Assembly: GCA_028825345.1 (NCBI GenBank)
Contig: JAPKAJ010000018.1
Location: 1 to 17,030 of the forward strand
DNA from: Arenicellales bacterium
GTDB taxonomy: Bacteria; Pseudomonadota; Gammaproteobacteria; Arenicellales; UBA868
Direction: 5' to 3'
Length of the DNA: 17,030 nucleotides
The stretch's first letter is position 1, and each line of letters opens with the position of its first letter. Below are positions 1 to 7,577 of this stretch, in pieces. The translations under genes and the position numbers were made by a program. Under the pieces are notes generated by a model. The model was not told the origin of the DNA. It saw only the letters and a list, made by a program, of their open reading frames with translations, and did not search any database.

Positions 1-915
1 ACCGAAGAGAACCGCCTTCTATCTGACCGTGGAAGCGTTACTGTTGATTCACGCACTAACTCGTTGCTGATCCAGGATACCGCGCAAAAAATCCGCGAGA
101 TTCGAAAACTCATCAGCGAACTGGACCGGCCGGTCAAACAGGTGCTGATCGAAACCCGAATCGTCGAGGCCAATGAGGATTTCAGCCGTAACATCGGTGT
201 TAAGCTCGGCCTAACTGGGATTAACAGTAATACTGGCCTGGGTAGTTTGATCGGGTCGGGCTCTACTTCGAATACAGCGGTTGTTCGCAACGATGGTATT
301 AGTGCTAGTGGAGATGGATCATTGGGGGTCAATCTGCCAGCGACTGGCATCGGCTCGGTGGCGCCGGCGTCCTATGCGTTCACCCTGGCGAAGGCTGGTG
401 CTGGCTGGGCTGCTCTGATTGATCTGGAGATCTCGGCGCTGGAGGCGAAAGGCAATGGCAAGATTGTTGCCAATCCACGGTTACTGACCGCGGATAAACA
501 AGAAGCGCATATTGAGCAGGGGCAGGAGCGGATCTTTACGACCAACACGTTGGGGGAGGGTACCGTTGTAACCAAGAAGGCGGTACTGAGTTTGACAGTG
601 ACCCCGCAGATCACACCCGATAATCGCGTTATCCTTGACGTTTTCGTTACTAAGGACTCATTCGTGTCGCCCACAGAAGAGAATATCAACACTCTCCAGG
701 TTCGTACCCAGGTGTTACTGGACAATGGTGAGACCGTGGTGCTGGGGGGTATCTATGAGCAACAGACTTCAGAAAGTGTTTCCAAAGTTCCAGTGCTAGG
801 CGATCTGCCGATACTGGGCGTGCTTTTCAGAACCCGGGGAATCCTTGATAATCGCCGGGAGCTGCTCATATTCCTGACGCCACGTATTATTAATCCCGTG
901 CTTACCGCGGGCTGA
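1..915 (+). CDS. pilQ: Type IV pilus secretin PilQ, C-terminal part (5' end outside window)
   Basis: This is the outer-membrane secretin through which the type IV pilus leaves the cell. The frame is open from base 1 (no start in the window), so a gene of usually about 700 residues enters from the left; 304 codons are visible. The first visible residues, RGSVTVDSRTNSLLIQD, fit the last N1-type periplasmic domain just before the secretin core. The core follows, with the family pattern VKQVLIETRIVEAN. Next comes a Gly/Ser/Asn-rich stretch (about codons 75-105) that replaces the variable region. The conserved secretin end then follows: VPVLGDLPILGVLFR and ELLIFLTPRI. Downstream aroK and aroB match the usual pilMNOPQ-aroK-aroB order, so pilMNOP probably lie to the left. 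The call is firm; only the start is unseen. Confidence 0.95.
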   Translation, partial: TEENRLLSDRGSVTVDSRTNSLLIQDTAQKIREIRKLISELDRPVKQVLIETRIVEANEDFSRNIGVKLGLTGINSNTGLGSLIGSGSTSNTAVVRNDGISASGDGSLGVNLPATGIGSVAPASYAFTLAKAGAGWAALIDLEISALEAKGNGKIVANPRLLTADKQEAHIEQGQERIFTTNTLGEGTVVTKKAVLSLTVTPQITPDNRVILDVFVTKDSFVSPTEENINTLQVRTQVLLDNGETVVLGGIYEQQTSESVSKVPVLGDLPILGVLFRTRGILDNRRELLIFLTPRIINPVLTAG

Positions 916-967
916 CCCAATACTGCCAGCGCCTGGCGGATGGGTGTATATCAAATAGGCCTGCTTT

Positions 968-1498
968 ATGATTTCTGCGAGTAATATCTACCTGGTTGGG
1001 CCCATGGGGGTCGGCAAGACTACTGTCGGCAAGGCGCTGGCCAAGAGTCTGGGCATGGATTTTATCGACTCCGACCAGCAAATCGAAGACCGTACTGGCG
1101 TTAGCATCAGCACGATCTTTGATATTGAAGGTGAAGAGGGGTTTCGGAAACGTGAGGCCCAGATGATCTTCGAACTGGTGCAAAAGAAGAACATTGTCCT
1201 GGCCACCGGTGGTGGCGCAGTCGCCCGTGAGGATGTGCGTAAGGTCATGCGACACAATGGCCTGGTGATATATCTGCATGCAACTGTCGAGATGCTAGTC
1301 GAGCGCACTCGCTCAAGTAAGAACCGACCTCTGTTAAACAGCGACAAGGAGCCGCGGGAGGTTCTGGAATCGCTAATGCAAGAGCGCGAACCGCTGTATC
1401 GGGCTGAAGCCGATATTGTTTTTGAGACTGATTCACGCTCGCCCCATGCAGTGGCGCGGGATATCTGCAACGAGATCAGAGAACGTTGGCAACGCTGA
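968..1498 (+). CDS. aroK: Shikimate kinase
   Basis: This cytoplasmic enzyme phosphorylates shikimate at the 3-OH with ATP, step five of chorismate synthesis. The 176-residue product has the normal AroK length. Visible motifs are the Walker A P-loop GPMGVGKT (11-18), the shikimate-binding DSD (34-36) and R60 in GFRKRE, the GGG loop (81-83), the lid Arg in RPLL (120-123) and R140 in the QEREPLY segment. The ATG at 968 lies 52 bp after pilQ and has only a weak ribosome binding site, so it is probably read from the pil transcript. Its last codons overlap the start of aroB. Nothing is missing, and no other family fits. Confidence 0.97.
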   Translation: MISASNIYLVGPMGVGKTTVGKALAKSLGMDFIDSDQQIEDRTGVSISTIFDIEGEEGFRKREAQMIFELVQKKNIVLATGGGAVAREDVRKVMRHNGLVIYLHATVEMLVERTRSSKNRPLLNSDKEPREVLESLMQEREPLYRAEADIVFETDSRSPHAVARDICNEIRERWQR

Positions 1499-2565
1499 AC
1501 GTAGATCTCGGTAGTCGCAGTTATCCGATCATCGTTGGTGCCGACTTGCTCGGCGATCGTGCGCTGCTATCACCCTATCTGGCGGGTGATGAGGTCGTCG
1601 TTGTCAGCAATGACCGAGTGGCACCTCTTTATCTTGATCGGGTAACAACCTCCCTGAAAGACAGGCGTCTCAGCTGCCAGATACTGCCAGATGGTGAGCA
1701 GCACAAGACTGTAGGCAACCTGCAGTTGGTATTTGATACCTTGTTGGATAATCACTGTAGCCGAGACACGACGCTGATCGCCCTGGGTGGTGGAGTGATC
1801 GGCGACCTGGCGGGTTTTGCTGCGGCGTGTTACCAGCGCGGCATCGCGTTTATTCAGTTGCCGACCACATTGTTGGCCCAGGTTGATTCGGCAGTCGGTG
1901 GCAAGACGGCTGTTAATCATCCGCAGGGCAAGAACATGATTGGCGCTTTCCATCAGCCGGTGTGCGTCGTGTCGGATACCCGAACTCTGGTCACACTCGA
2001 ACCGCGCCAGTTATCCGCAGGCCTCGCCGAGGTTATCAAGTGTAGTCTGATTTGTGACGAGCTCTTTTTCTCCTGGTTAGAGGACAATATCGAAAAAGCG
2101 TTGGCCTATGATGAGGAAGTGCTCGAATACGTCATCATCGAATCGTGTCGTCACAAGGCTCAGATGGTCGCCCGCGACGAGAAGGAAGTTGGCGAGCGAG
2201 CGTTGTTGAATCTGGGGCACACCTTTGGTCATGCGATTGAGGTTGCAACCGGATACGGTAACTGGTTGCATGGCGAGGCAGTTTCGGCAGGGATGGTCAT
2301 GGCAGCCACTATGTCGCAGAAGATGGGATGGCTGGATAAGGCGCAATGCGATCGTATTCGCGAGTTGTTGACGAGAGCCCGACTACCCATTGATCCACCC
2401 GTTGCAATGCGTCCAGCCGACTACCTGCGACACATGAAAGTCGATAAAAAGGTCAGTGGTGGCCGGGTGCGTTTGATATTGTTAGAAGCAATAGGTCGGG
2501 CACGACTGGTATCTGACTACCCTGACGCGCTACTGCACGAAGTGTTGAGCGGATTCTCTGATTAG
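1486..2565 (+). CDS. aroB: 3-dehydroquinate synthase
   Basis: AroB converts DAHP to 3-dehydroquinate, step two of the shikimate pathway, using NAD and a divalent metal. The product is 359 residues (E. coli 362). The NAD-binding GGGVIGD (101-107) and the active-site block LPTTLLAQVDSAVGGKTAVN (125-144) are intact. The expected metal ligands are E182 (in GLAEVIK), H245 (in HTFGH) and H262 (in HGEAV). I chose the TTG at 1486 because it gives the standard N-terminus MATLNVDLGSRSYPI; no ATG or GTG precedes this conserved region in frame. It lies 10 bases inside aroK, whose stop is at 1496-1498, so translation is likely coupled. Confidence 0.96.
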   Translation: MATLNVDLGSRSYPIIVGADLLGDRALLSPYLAGDEVVVVSNDRVAPLYLDRVTTSLKDRRLSCQILPDGEQHKTVGNLQLVFDTLLDNHCSRDTTLIALGGGVIGDLAGFAAACYQRGIAFIQLPTTLLAQVDSAVGGKTAVNHPQGKNMIGAFHQPVCVVSDTRTLVTLEPRQLSAGLAEVIKCSLICDELFFSWLEDNIEKALAYDEEVLEYVIIESCRHKAQMVARDEKEVGERALLNLGHTFGHAIEVATGYGNWLHGEAVSAGMVMAATMSQKMGWLDKAQCDRIRELLTRARLPIDPPVAMRPADYLRHMKVDKKVSGGRVRLILLEAIGRARLVSDYPDALLHEVLSGFSD

Positions 2566-2622
2566 CTCAAGTCTTCCTCTACGCGCAGGGTAATCCAACC
2601 CCTTTTTTTCGACCAAAATATA

Positions 2623-2645
2623 GCTCTGAGGTAATCGCTCAGAGC
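2623..2645. terminator. Hairpin after aroB, possible weak terminator
   Basis: A perfect 8-bp stem, GCTCTGAG (2623-2630) and CTCAGAGC (2638-2645), closes a 7-base loop. A T-rich run (about 2653-2662) follows at a distance of some 8-10 bases, further than in a classical intrinsic terminator. It lies between aroB and the gltB promoter, where a terminator would make sense. It may reduce read-through or only stabilise the 3' end of the message. Confidence 0.4.
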
Positions 2646-2749
2646 CACATAGTGTTTGTTTTTGCTTTCAAGCAAGGCGGGTTGCACCAATGAGGGGCAA
2701 ATACGAGTTGATATCAGCCAAATTTGCCCTGACCATAAAGTCAAACGGT

Positions 2750-2778
2750 TTGAACCTGTTTTTGCCTGTCGTTATACT
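2750..2778 (+). promoter_or_regulatory. Candidate sigma70 promoter of the gltB operon, with overlapping inverted repeat
   Basis: The -35 box TTGAAC (2750-2755) is separated by exactly 17 bases from the -10 box TATACT (2773-2778, one mismatch to TATAAT). The expected start of transcription is near 2785, giving a leader of about 165 bases. An inverted repeat, TCAAA-cgg-TTTGA (2741-2753), overlaps the -35 box and could be an operator. The regulator is unknown; Lrp and nitrogen control are known for gltBD in enteric bacteria but cannot be read from this site. Confidence 0.55.
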
Positions 2779-2784
2779 TGTTCG

Positions 2785-2948
2785 GCCGTCGCGCTGGTAT
2801 TTTCTGAACAAGACGGCATTTGCCTCCTGTACGGTTGTTGGTCGATTAGCCCTCCTAGAGCCATGCGCGTCACTGCCGGGAAACGCGCGAGACGGGTTCG
2901 TGCACCCTGGGAAATCTGCGGCCTATTGATAGGAGGGGCAAACCCCTG
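2785..2948 (+). promoter_or_regulatory. Structured 5' leader of gltB with possible masking of the ribosome binding site
   Basis: Three stems are visible: GCCGTC/GACGGC (2785-2790 with 2812-2817), GCGCGT/ACGCGC (2865-2870 with 2883-2888) and AGGGG-caaa-CCCCT (2934-2947). The last one contains part of the gltB Shine-Dalgarno, AGGAGGGG (2931-2938), and ends one base before the ATG. An upstream segment CCCTCCTA (2850-2857) is the exact complement of TAGGAGGG (2930-2937), so a second, competing pairing of the same ribosome binding site is possible. It matches no riboswitch class that I recognise. Confidence 0.35.
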
Positions 2949-5900
2949 ATGAGCAAACGACCAACCCGCCCCCAAGGGCTCTATGACCCGGCTTTTGAGC
3001 ATGATAGCTGCGGTGTGGGCTTCGTTGCGCATATCCGCGGCACCGCCAGTCGCAGCATTGTTGAAGATGCCTATGCGATGCTGAAAAGCATGGAGCATCG
3101 GGCAGGTGTTGGCGCCCAGCCCAACAGTGGTGATGGCGCAGGAATTCTGACCGCCATACCTCACGAATTCCTTGCCAGAGTTGTTCGTGATGAGTTGAGA
3201 CTTACCTTGCCCGCAGCGGGGCGTTTTGGAATCGGATTGGTGTTCCTTCCCCGAAACACTGATGAGCGGAATCACTGTAAGCGTGCCGTCGAGACATTGA
3301 TCGAAGCCCACGGTCAGAAATTGCTGGGCTGGCGGATAGTGCCGGTCGCATCGGAAAATTCTGATCTGGGCGATGCCGCGCGATTATCCGAGCCACACAT
3401 GGAGCAGTTGCTGGTAGCGGCATCAGATGGCCTGAATCGAGATGCCTTCGAGCGCAAGCTGTACCTGATTCAAAAACAGGCCAGCCATCAACTGCGGACT
3501 GCAGAGAATCTGGCGCAGGGCAAAATGTTCTACGTTTGCTCACTCTCGACCCGAGTCATGATTTACAAGGGCATGCTCCGCACTTTGCAATTAATGGATT
3601 ATTTCCCGGATCTGCAAGAGGCAGACTACGTTAGTCATTTGGCCATGGTGCATGCCCGATTCTCCACAAATACATTTCCAAGCTGGGATCGAGCGCACCC
3701 CATGCGATTGATAGCACACAACGGAGAGATCAATACCTTCCGGGGTAATCGAAACTGGATGCGGGCGCGTGAAGGCGTAATGCATAGTGATTTGTTCGGG
3801 GACGATCTTGCGTCGATCTTCCCGGTGATTGAGCCCGATTGTTCAGACACCAGTGGTTTTGACAACGCGCTGGAATTCTTGCTGATGACGGGCCGAACGT
3901 TACAGGAGTCCATCATGATGATGGTGCCTGAAGCGTGGCAGAAGCATGAATCGATGAATGCGGCTAAACGTGCCTTTTACGAATATCACTCGACATTGAT
4001 GGAGCCCTGGGACGGGCCGTCATCAGTCACTTTTACCGATGGACGCTATATCGGCGCAGTGCTCGACCGTAATGGTCTGCGGCCAAGTCGGTACTATGTC
4101 ACCACAGATGATCGTGTGGTGATGGCGAGTGAGGTAGGAGTTTTAGCGATCGAGCCTGACAAGATACGTGAGAAGGGCCGACTTCGGCCCGGGCGAATGT
4201 TTCTTGTAGATTTTGAAAAAGGAGAGCTTGTTCCCGATCTTGAGCTCAAAGCCGAATTCGCTGCACGGCAACCCTATGCCCGGTGGCTGCAAGAACAGCG
4301 TATCGATCTTTGTGAACTTCCTGTAGCGAGTGGGGTTGCCGGGTTGGATAGCGCCTCACTGGTACCCCGCCTGCGTGCTTTTGGCTATACGCTGGAAACT
4401 ATGCATTTCATGTTGATCCCACTGATCCATGAGCAACGGGACCCGATAGGCTCTATGGGTAATGACTCAGCTCTGGCATGCCTCTCTGATCAGCCGCGAT
4501 TGATTTACGATTACTTCAAACAACTGTTTGCACAGGTAACTAATCCGGCGATCGACTCCATTCGTGAAGACGTCATTATGTCTTTGGAATGCTATATCGG
4601 GCCCGAACAAAACTTGCTGAGCCCAGTCGCAAAGAGTTGCCATCGATTGCGGGTGGCTCACCCGATACTCACCCATGAGGAATTGGCTGCCATTGCCCAA
4701 CTGGATTATCGCGGGTGGCGTAGCCAGGTAATCGACATCACTTTCGATCGGTCATCTGGGGCAATCGGGCTGTTGTCGACATTAGGTCGGATTTGTGAGG
4801 AGGCAGAGTCGGCAGTTGATGCGGGTATCAACGTGCTGGTATTGTCGGATCGCGCCCTGAGCGCGGATCGCCCGGCAGCCAGTATGCTGCTGGCGGCAGG
4901 AGCTGTGCACCAGCATCTGGTGCGGACAGCCAAGCGTACCCGCGTCGGCCTGGTGGTTGAAACCGGGGAGGCCAGCGAGGTGCACCATCATTGTCTGCTG
5001 ATCGGCTATGGCGTTGACGCGATCAACCCCTACCTCGCACTGGAGGCATTATGGCAGTCGCGTCGCGACGGCAAACTGGATCCCAAGGCCCTGCCTGATG
5101 ATGCCGCAGTACTCGACGCCTATCGCAAAGGTGTCGCTAAAGGTATTCTCAAGGTGATGGGAAAAATGGGGATCTCGACCCTGCAGTCTTATAAAGGCGC
5201 ACAGATATTCGAGGCCGTCGGTGTGCAAAGCGAAGTCATCGATTTGTGCTTTACTGACACCGCAAGTCGTCTGCAAGGCGTGGGCTTTGATGTGCTGGCA
5301 CAGGAGATCCTGCGACGTCACGAGTTGGGATTTCCACGAACTACCTCGGGTAATGTTGCGGGCTTGCCCAACCCTGGCGAATATCACTGGCGCGCTGGCG
5401 GCCGTAAACACGCTTGGGAGCCCCAGGCCATAGCCAGTTTGCAGCGAGCCGCTGGACAAAACAGTAAATCGGCCTATCGGGATTTTGCCAATACGATTAA
5501 CGCTGAAGCCAGCGGCCGCTGCACATTGCGCGGACTGATGTCTTTTCGGGCCGGTGTAGCCGGTGCGCCGGTGGCGCTGTCCGAGGTTGAACCTGCAGCC
5601 CACATCGTGCGGCGTTTTTGTACTGGCGCCATGAGTTTTGGATCCATCTCTCCCGAGGCCCATGAAACGCTCGCGATTGCAATGAATCGCCTGGGCGGTA
5701 AGAGTAATACAGGGGAGGGTGGTGAGGATCCTCAGAGGTTCCAGCCACTTGCCAACGGCGATCTCAAGCGCTCGGCGATCAAGCAGGTGGCTTCGGGTCG
5801 TTTTGGGGTTACCGCCTGGTATCTTTCCAACGCAGACGAAATACAGATCAAGATTTCCCAGGGCGCCAAGCCCGGTGAAGGCGGTGAATTGCCGGGTACT

Positions 5901-7550
5901 AAGGTTGATGAAAACATCGCCCGGATCCGCTATTCCACACCAGGGGTTGGCCTGATCAGCCCGCCACCGCACCATGACATCTATTCCATCGAGGATCTCG
6001 CTCAACTGATCTATGATCTTAAAAATACCAATCCGGATGCCCGAGTCAGCGTCAAACTGGTTTCAGAAGTTGGCGTAGGCACTATCGCCGCAGGGGTTGC
6101 TAAAGCGCATGCCGATCACATCCTGATCTCCGGTGACAGCGGTGGAACCGGTGCGTCGCCATTGACCAGCATCAAGCACGCCGGGTTGCCCTGGGAGCTT
6201 GGCATCGCCGAGACACACCAGACACTGGTGATGAACGATTTGCGTAGTCGGGTCGTCTTGCAGACCGATGGCGGGATCAAAACAGGTCGGGATGTGGTGA
6301 TTGGGGCACTACTCGGCGCTGAGGAAATTGGCTTTTCAACTGCCCCTTTGATCACGCTTGGATGCATCATGATGCGCAAGTGCCACCTCAATACCTGCCC
6401 GGTAGGAATTGCAACCCAGGATCCGGTCTTGCGTGAAAAGTTCCATGGACGGCCAGAAAGCGTAGTGAATTATCTGTTTCTGGTGGCCGAAGAGGCGCGG
6501 GGGATTATGGCCCAGCTGGGTTTTAGAACATTCAATGAGATGATTGGTCGTGTCGATGTGCTCGAGCTCGATTCGACCGTCTCACATTGGAAAGCCAGCG
6601 GCATTGATCTCGCGCCGCTGCTGGCGCCGGCACAAAAGCCTCGTGAGGACACCGGTGTTTACTGCCAAACTCCCCAGGATCACGGGCTCGACAGAGCCTT
6701 GGACAATACCCACCTCATCAGACTCAGCAAGGCGGCATTGGAGAAGGGCGAACGTGTGGAATTCGAGTTGCCAATCAACAATACCCATCGCACGGTAGGC
6801 ACTTTGCTGAGCCACCAGATCGTCAAACGCTGGGGTGAGTTTGGCCTGCCAGATGACACCATTCATGCCCGCTTTGATGGGTCAGCAGGACAGAGTTTCG
6901 GCGCTTGGCTGGCCCGCGGCGTGACCTTGGAGTTGGTTGGCGACGCCAATGACTATGTAGGCAAGGGGCTTTCGGGCGGGTATATCGTGGTCTATCCACC
7001 GCCTGAAAGTAGTTTTGTGCCCGAGCACAATATTCTTGTTGGCAATGTAGTGCTCTACGGTGCAACCGGTGGGCGTGCGTTTTTTCGCGGCGCGGCGGCC
7101 GAACGTTTCGCAATTCGCAACAGCGGAGCGTGGACCGTGGTCGAGGGCGTGGGAGACCACGGCTGCGAATATATGACCGGTGGACGAGTGGTGATTCTCG
7201 GTCCGACAGGTCGTAACTTCGCGGCCGGGATGTCCGGGGGTATTGCCTATGTTCTAGCACCGGATCGCGAGGTGTTTGCTATGAACTGTAATCAGGACAT
7301 GGTAGATCTCGAGCCCCTGGAGAACACCGGCGATGTGTCCGAGCTCCAGCAATTGTTGCGCGAGCATCACCAACTGACGGGCTCAACCGTAGCCGCCGAC
7401 CTGATCGCCAACTGGGAGTTGGCTTTGGCCACTTTTGTGAAAGTCATGCCCCGCGACTACAAGCGGGTGCTGTCTCAGCGTGCGGTGCAGGGCGAAGAGG
7501 TCGAGCTGACTGATCCTCCAAAGAGCGTTGTGAATCAGGCTTCGGCCTGA
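2949..7550 (+). CDS. gltB: Glutamate synthase (NADPH), large (alpha) subunit
   Basis: GltB takes the amide group of glutamine and transfers it to 2-oxoglutarate, making two glutamates in the GS-GOGAT pathway. The product is 1533 residues, normal for the bacterial alpha subunit. The class II amidotransferase nucleophile is C21 in DSCGVG, so a 20-residue propeptide must be removed. The amidotransferase domain (about 21-430) includes AHNGEIN (256-262). A central domain follows, then the FMN synthase domain with GDSGGTG (1062-1068) and the 3Fe-4S cysteines C1139, C1145 and C1150 in CIMMRKCHLNTCPVG. The C-terminal Gly-rich beta-helix domain covers roughly 1270-1480. The ATG at 2949 follows AGGAGGGG with 10 bases spacing. 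It overlaps the stop of a short upstream frame (TGATG). Confidence 0.98.
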   Translation: MSKRPTRPQGLYDPAFEHDSCGVGFVAHIRGTASRSIVEDAYAMLKSMEHRAGVGAQPNSGDGAGILTAIPHEFLARVVRDELRLTLPAAGRFGIGLVFLPRNTDERNHCKRAVETLIEAHGQKLLGWRIVPVASENSDLGDAARLSEPHMEQLLVAASDGLNRDAFERKLYLIQKQASHQLRTAENLAQGKMFYVCSLSTRVMIYKGMLRTLQLMDYFPDLQEADYVSHLAMVHARFSTNTFPSWDRAHPMRLIAHNGEINTFRGNRNWMRAREGVMHSDLFGDDLASIFPVIEPDCSDTSGFDNALEFLLMTGRTLQESIMMMVPEAWQKHESMNAAKRAFYEYHSTLMEPWDGPSSVTFTDGRYIGAVLDRNGLRPSRYYVTTDDRVVMASEVGVLAIEPDKIREKGRLRPGRMFLVDFEKGELVPDLELKAEFAARQPYARWLQEQRIDLCELPVASGVAGLDSASLVPRLRAFGYTLETMHFMLIPLIHEQRDPIGSMGNDSALACLSDQPRLIYDYFKQLFAQVTNPAIDSIREDVIMSLECYIGPEQNLLSPVAKSCHRLRVAHPILTHEELAAIAQLDYRGWRSQVIDITFDRSSGAIGLLSTLGRICEEAESAVDAGINVLVLSDRALSADRPAASMLLAAGAVHQHLVRTAKRTRVGLVVETGEASEVHHHCLLIGYGVDAINPYLALEALWQSRRDGKLDPKALPDDAAVLDAYRKGVAKGILKVMGKMGISTLQSYKGAQIFEAVGVQSEVIDLCFTDTASRLQGVGFDVLAQEILRRHELGFPRTTSGNVAGLPNPGEYHWRAGGRKHAWEPQAIASLQRAAGQNSKSAYRDFANTINAEASGRCTLRGLMSFRAGVAGAPVALSEVEPAAHIVRRFCTGAMSFGSISPEAHETLAIAMNRLGGKSNTGEGGEDPQRFQPLANGDLKRSAIKQVASGRFGVTAWYLSNADEIQIKISQGAKPGEGGELPGTKVDENIARIRYSTPGVGLISPPPHHDIYSIEDLAQLIYDLKNTNPDARVSVKLVSEVGVGTIAAGVAKAHADHILISGDSGGTGASPLTSIKHAGLPWELGIAETHQTLVMNDLRSRVVLQTDGGIKTGRDVVIGALLGAEEIGFSTAPLITLGCIMMRKCHLNTCPVGIATQDPVLREKFHGRPESVVNYLFLVAEEARGIMAQLGFRTFNEMIGRVDVLELDSTVSHWKASGIDLAPLLAPAQKPREDTGVYCQTPQDHGLDRALDNTHLIRLSKAALEKGERVEFELPINNTHRTVGTLLSHQIVKRWGEFGLPDDTIHARFDGSAGQSFGAWLARGVTLELVGDANDYVGKGLSGGYIVVYPPPESSFVPEHNILVGNVVLYGATGGRAFFRGAAAERFAIRNSGAWTVVEGVGDHGCEYMTGGRVVILGPTGRNFAAGMSGGIAYVLAPDREVFAMNCNQDMVDLEPLENTGDVSELQQLLREHHQLTGSTVAADLIANWELALATFVKVMPRDYKRVLSQRAVQGEEVELTDPPKSVVNQASA

Positions 7551-7577
7551 TCGGGCAAGCTTGAATGGGTATCAGTC

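Larger units (their letters stand above)
2566..2948 (+). other. Intergenic region aroB-gltB (leader of gltB; damX absent)
   Basis: This 383-bp stretch has no convincing protein gene. It holds a hairpin just after aroB, a promoter-like pair at 2750-2778 and a leader of about 165 bases with several inverted repeats. Two short frames run through it, but their products look random and they begin upstream of the promoter. In many gammaproteobacteria this position carries damX, a SPOR-domain division gene; no trace of one is visible here. Confidence 0.7.

Noticed and set aside
923..939. Hairpin CTGCCAG-cgc-CTGGCGG between pilQ and aroK as a terminator
   Set aside because: No T run follows, and pilQ and aroK are normally cotranscribed. 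It is a short stem that may be chance.
2656..2949. 97-codon frame across the aroB-gltB spacer as a gene replacing damX
   Set aside because: It begins upstream of the gltB promoter, has no domain or SPOR motif, and the composition looks random. Only its last 28 codons were kept as a possible upstream frame.
5049..6005. Long antisense frame (318 codons) within gltB
   Set aside because: It lies opposite the strongly conserved FMN domain of gltB and has no family motif. Long antisense frames are common opposite coding DNA of this base composition.
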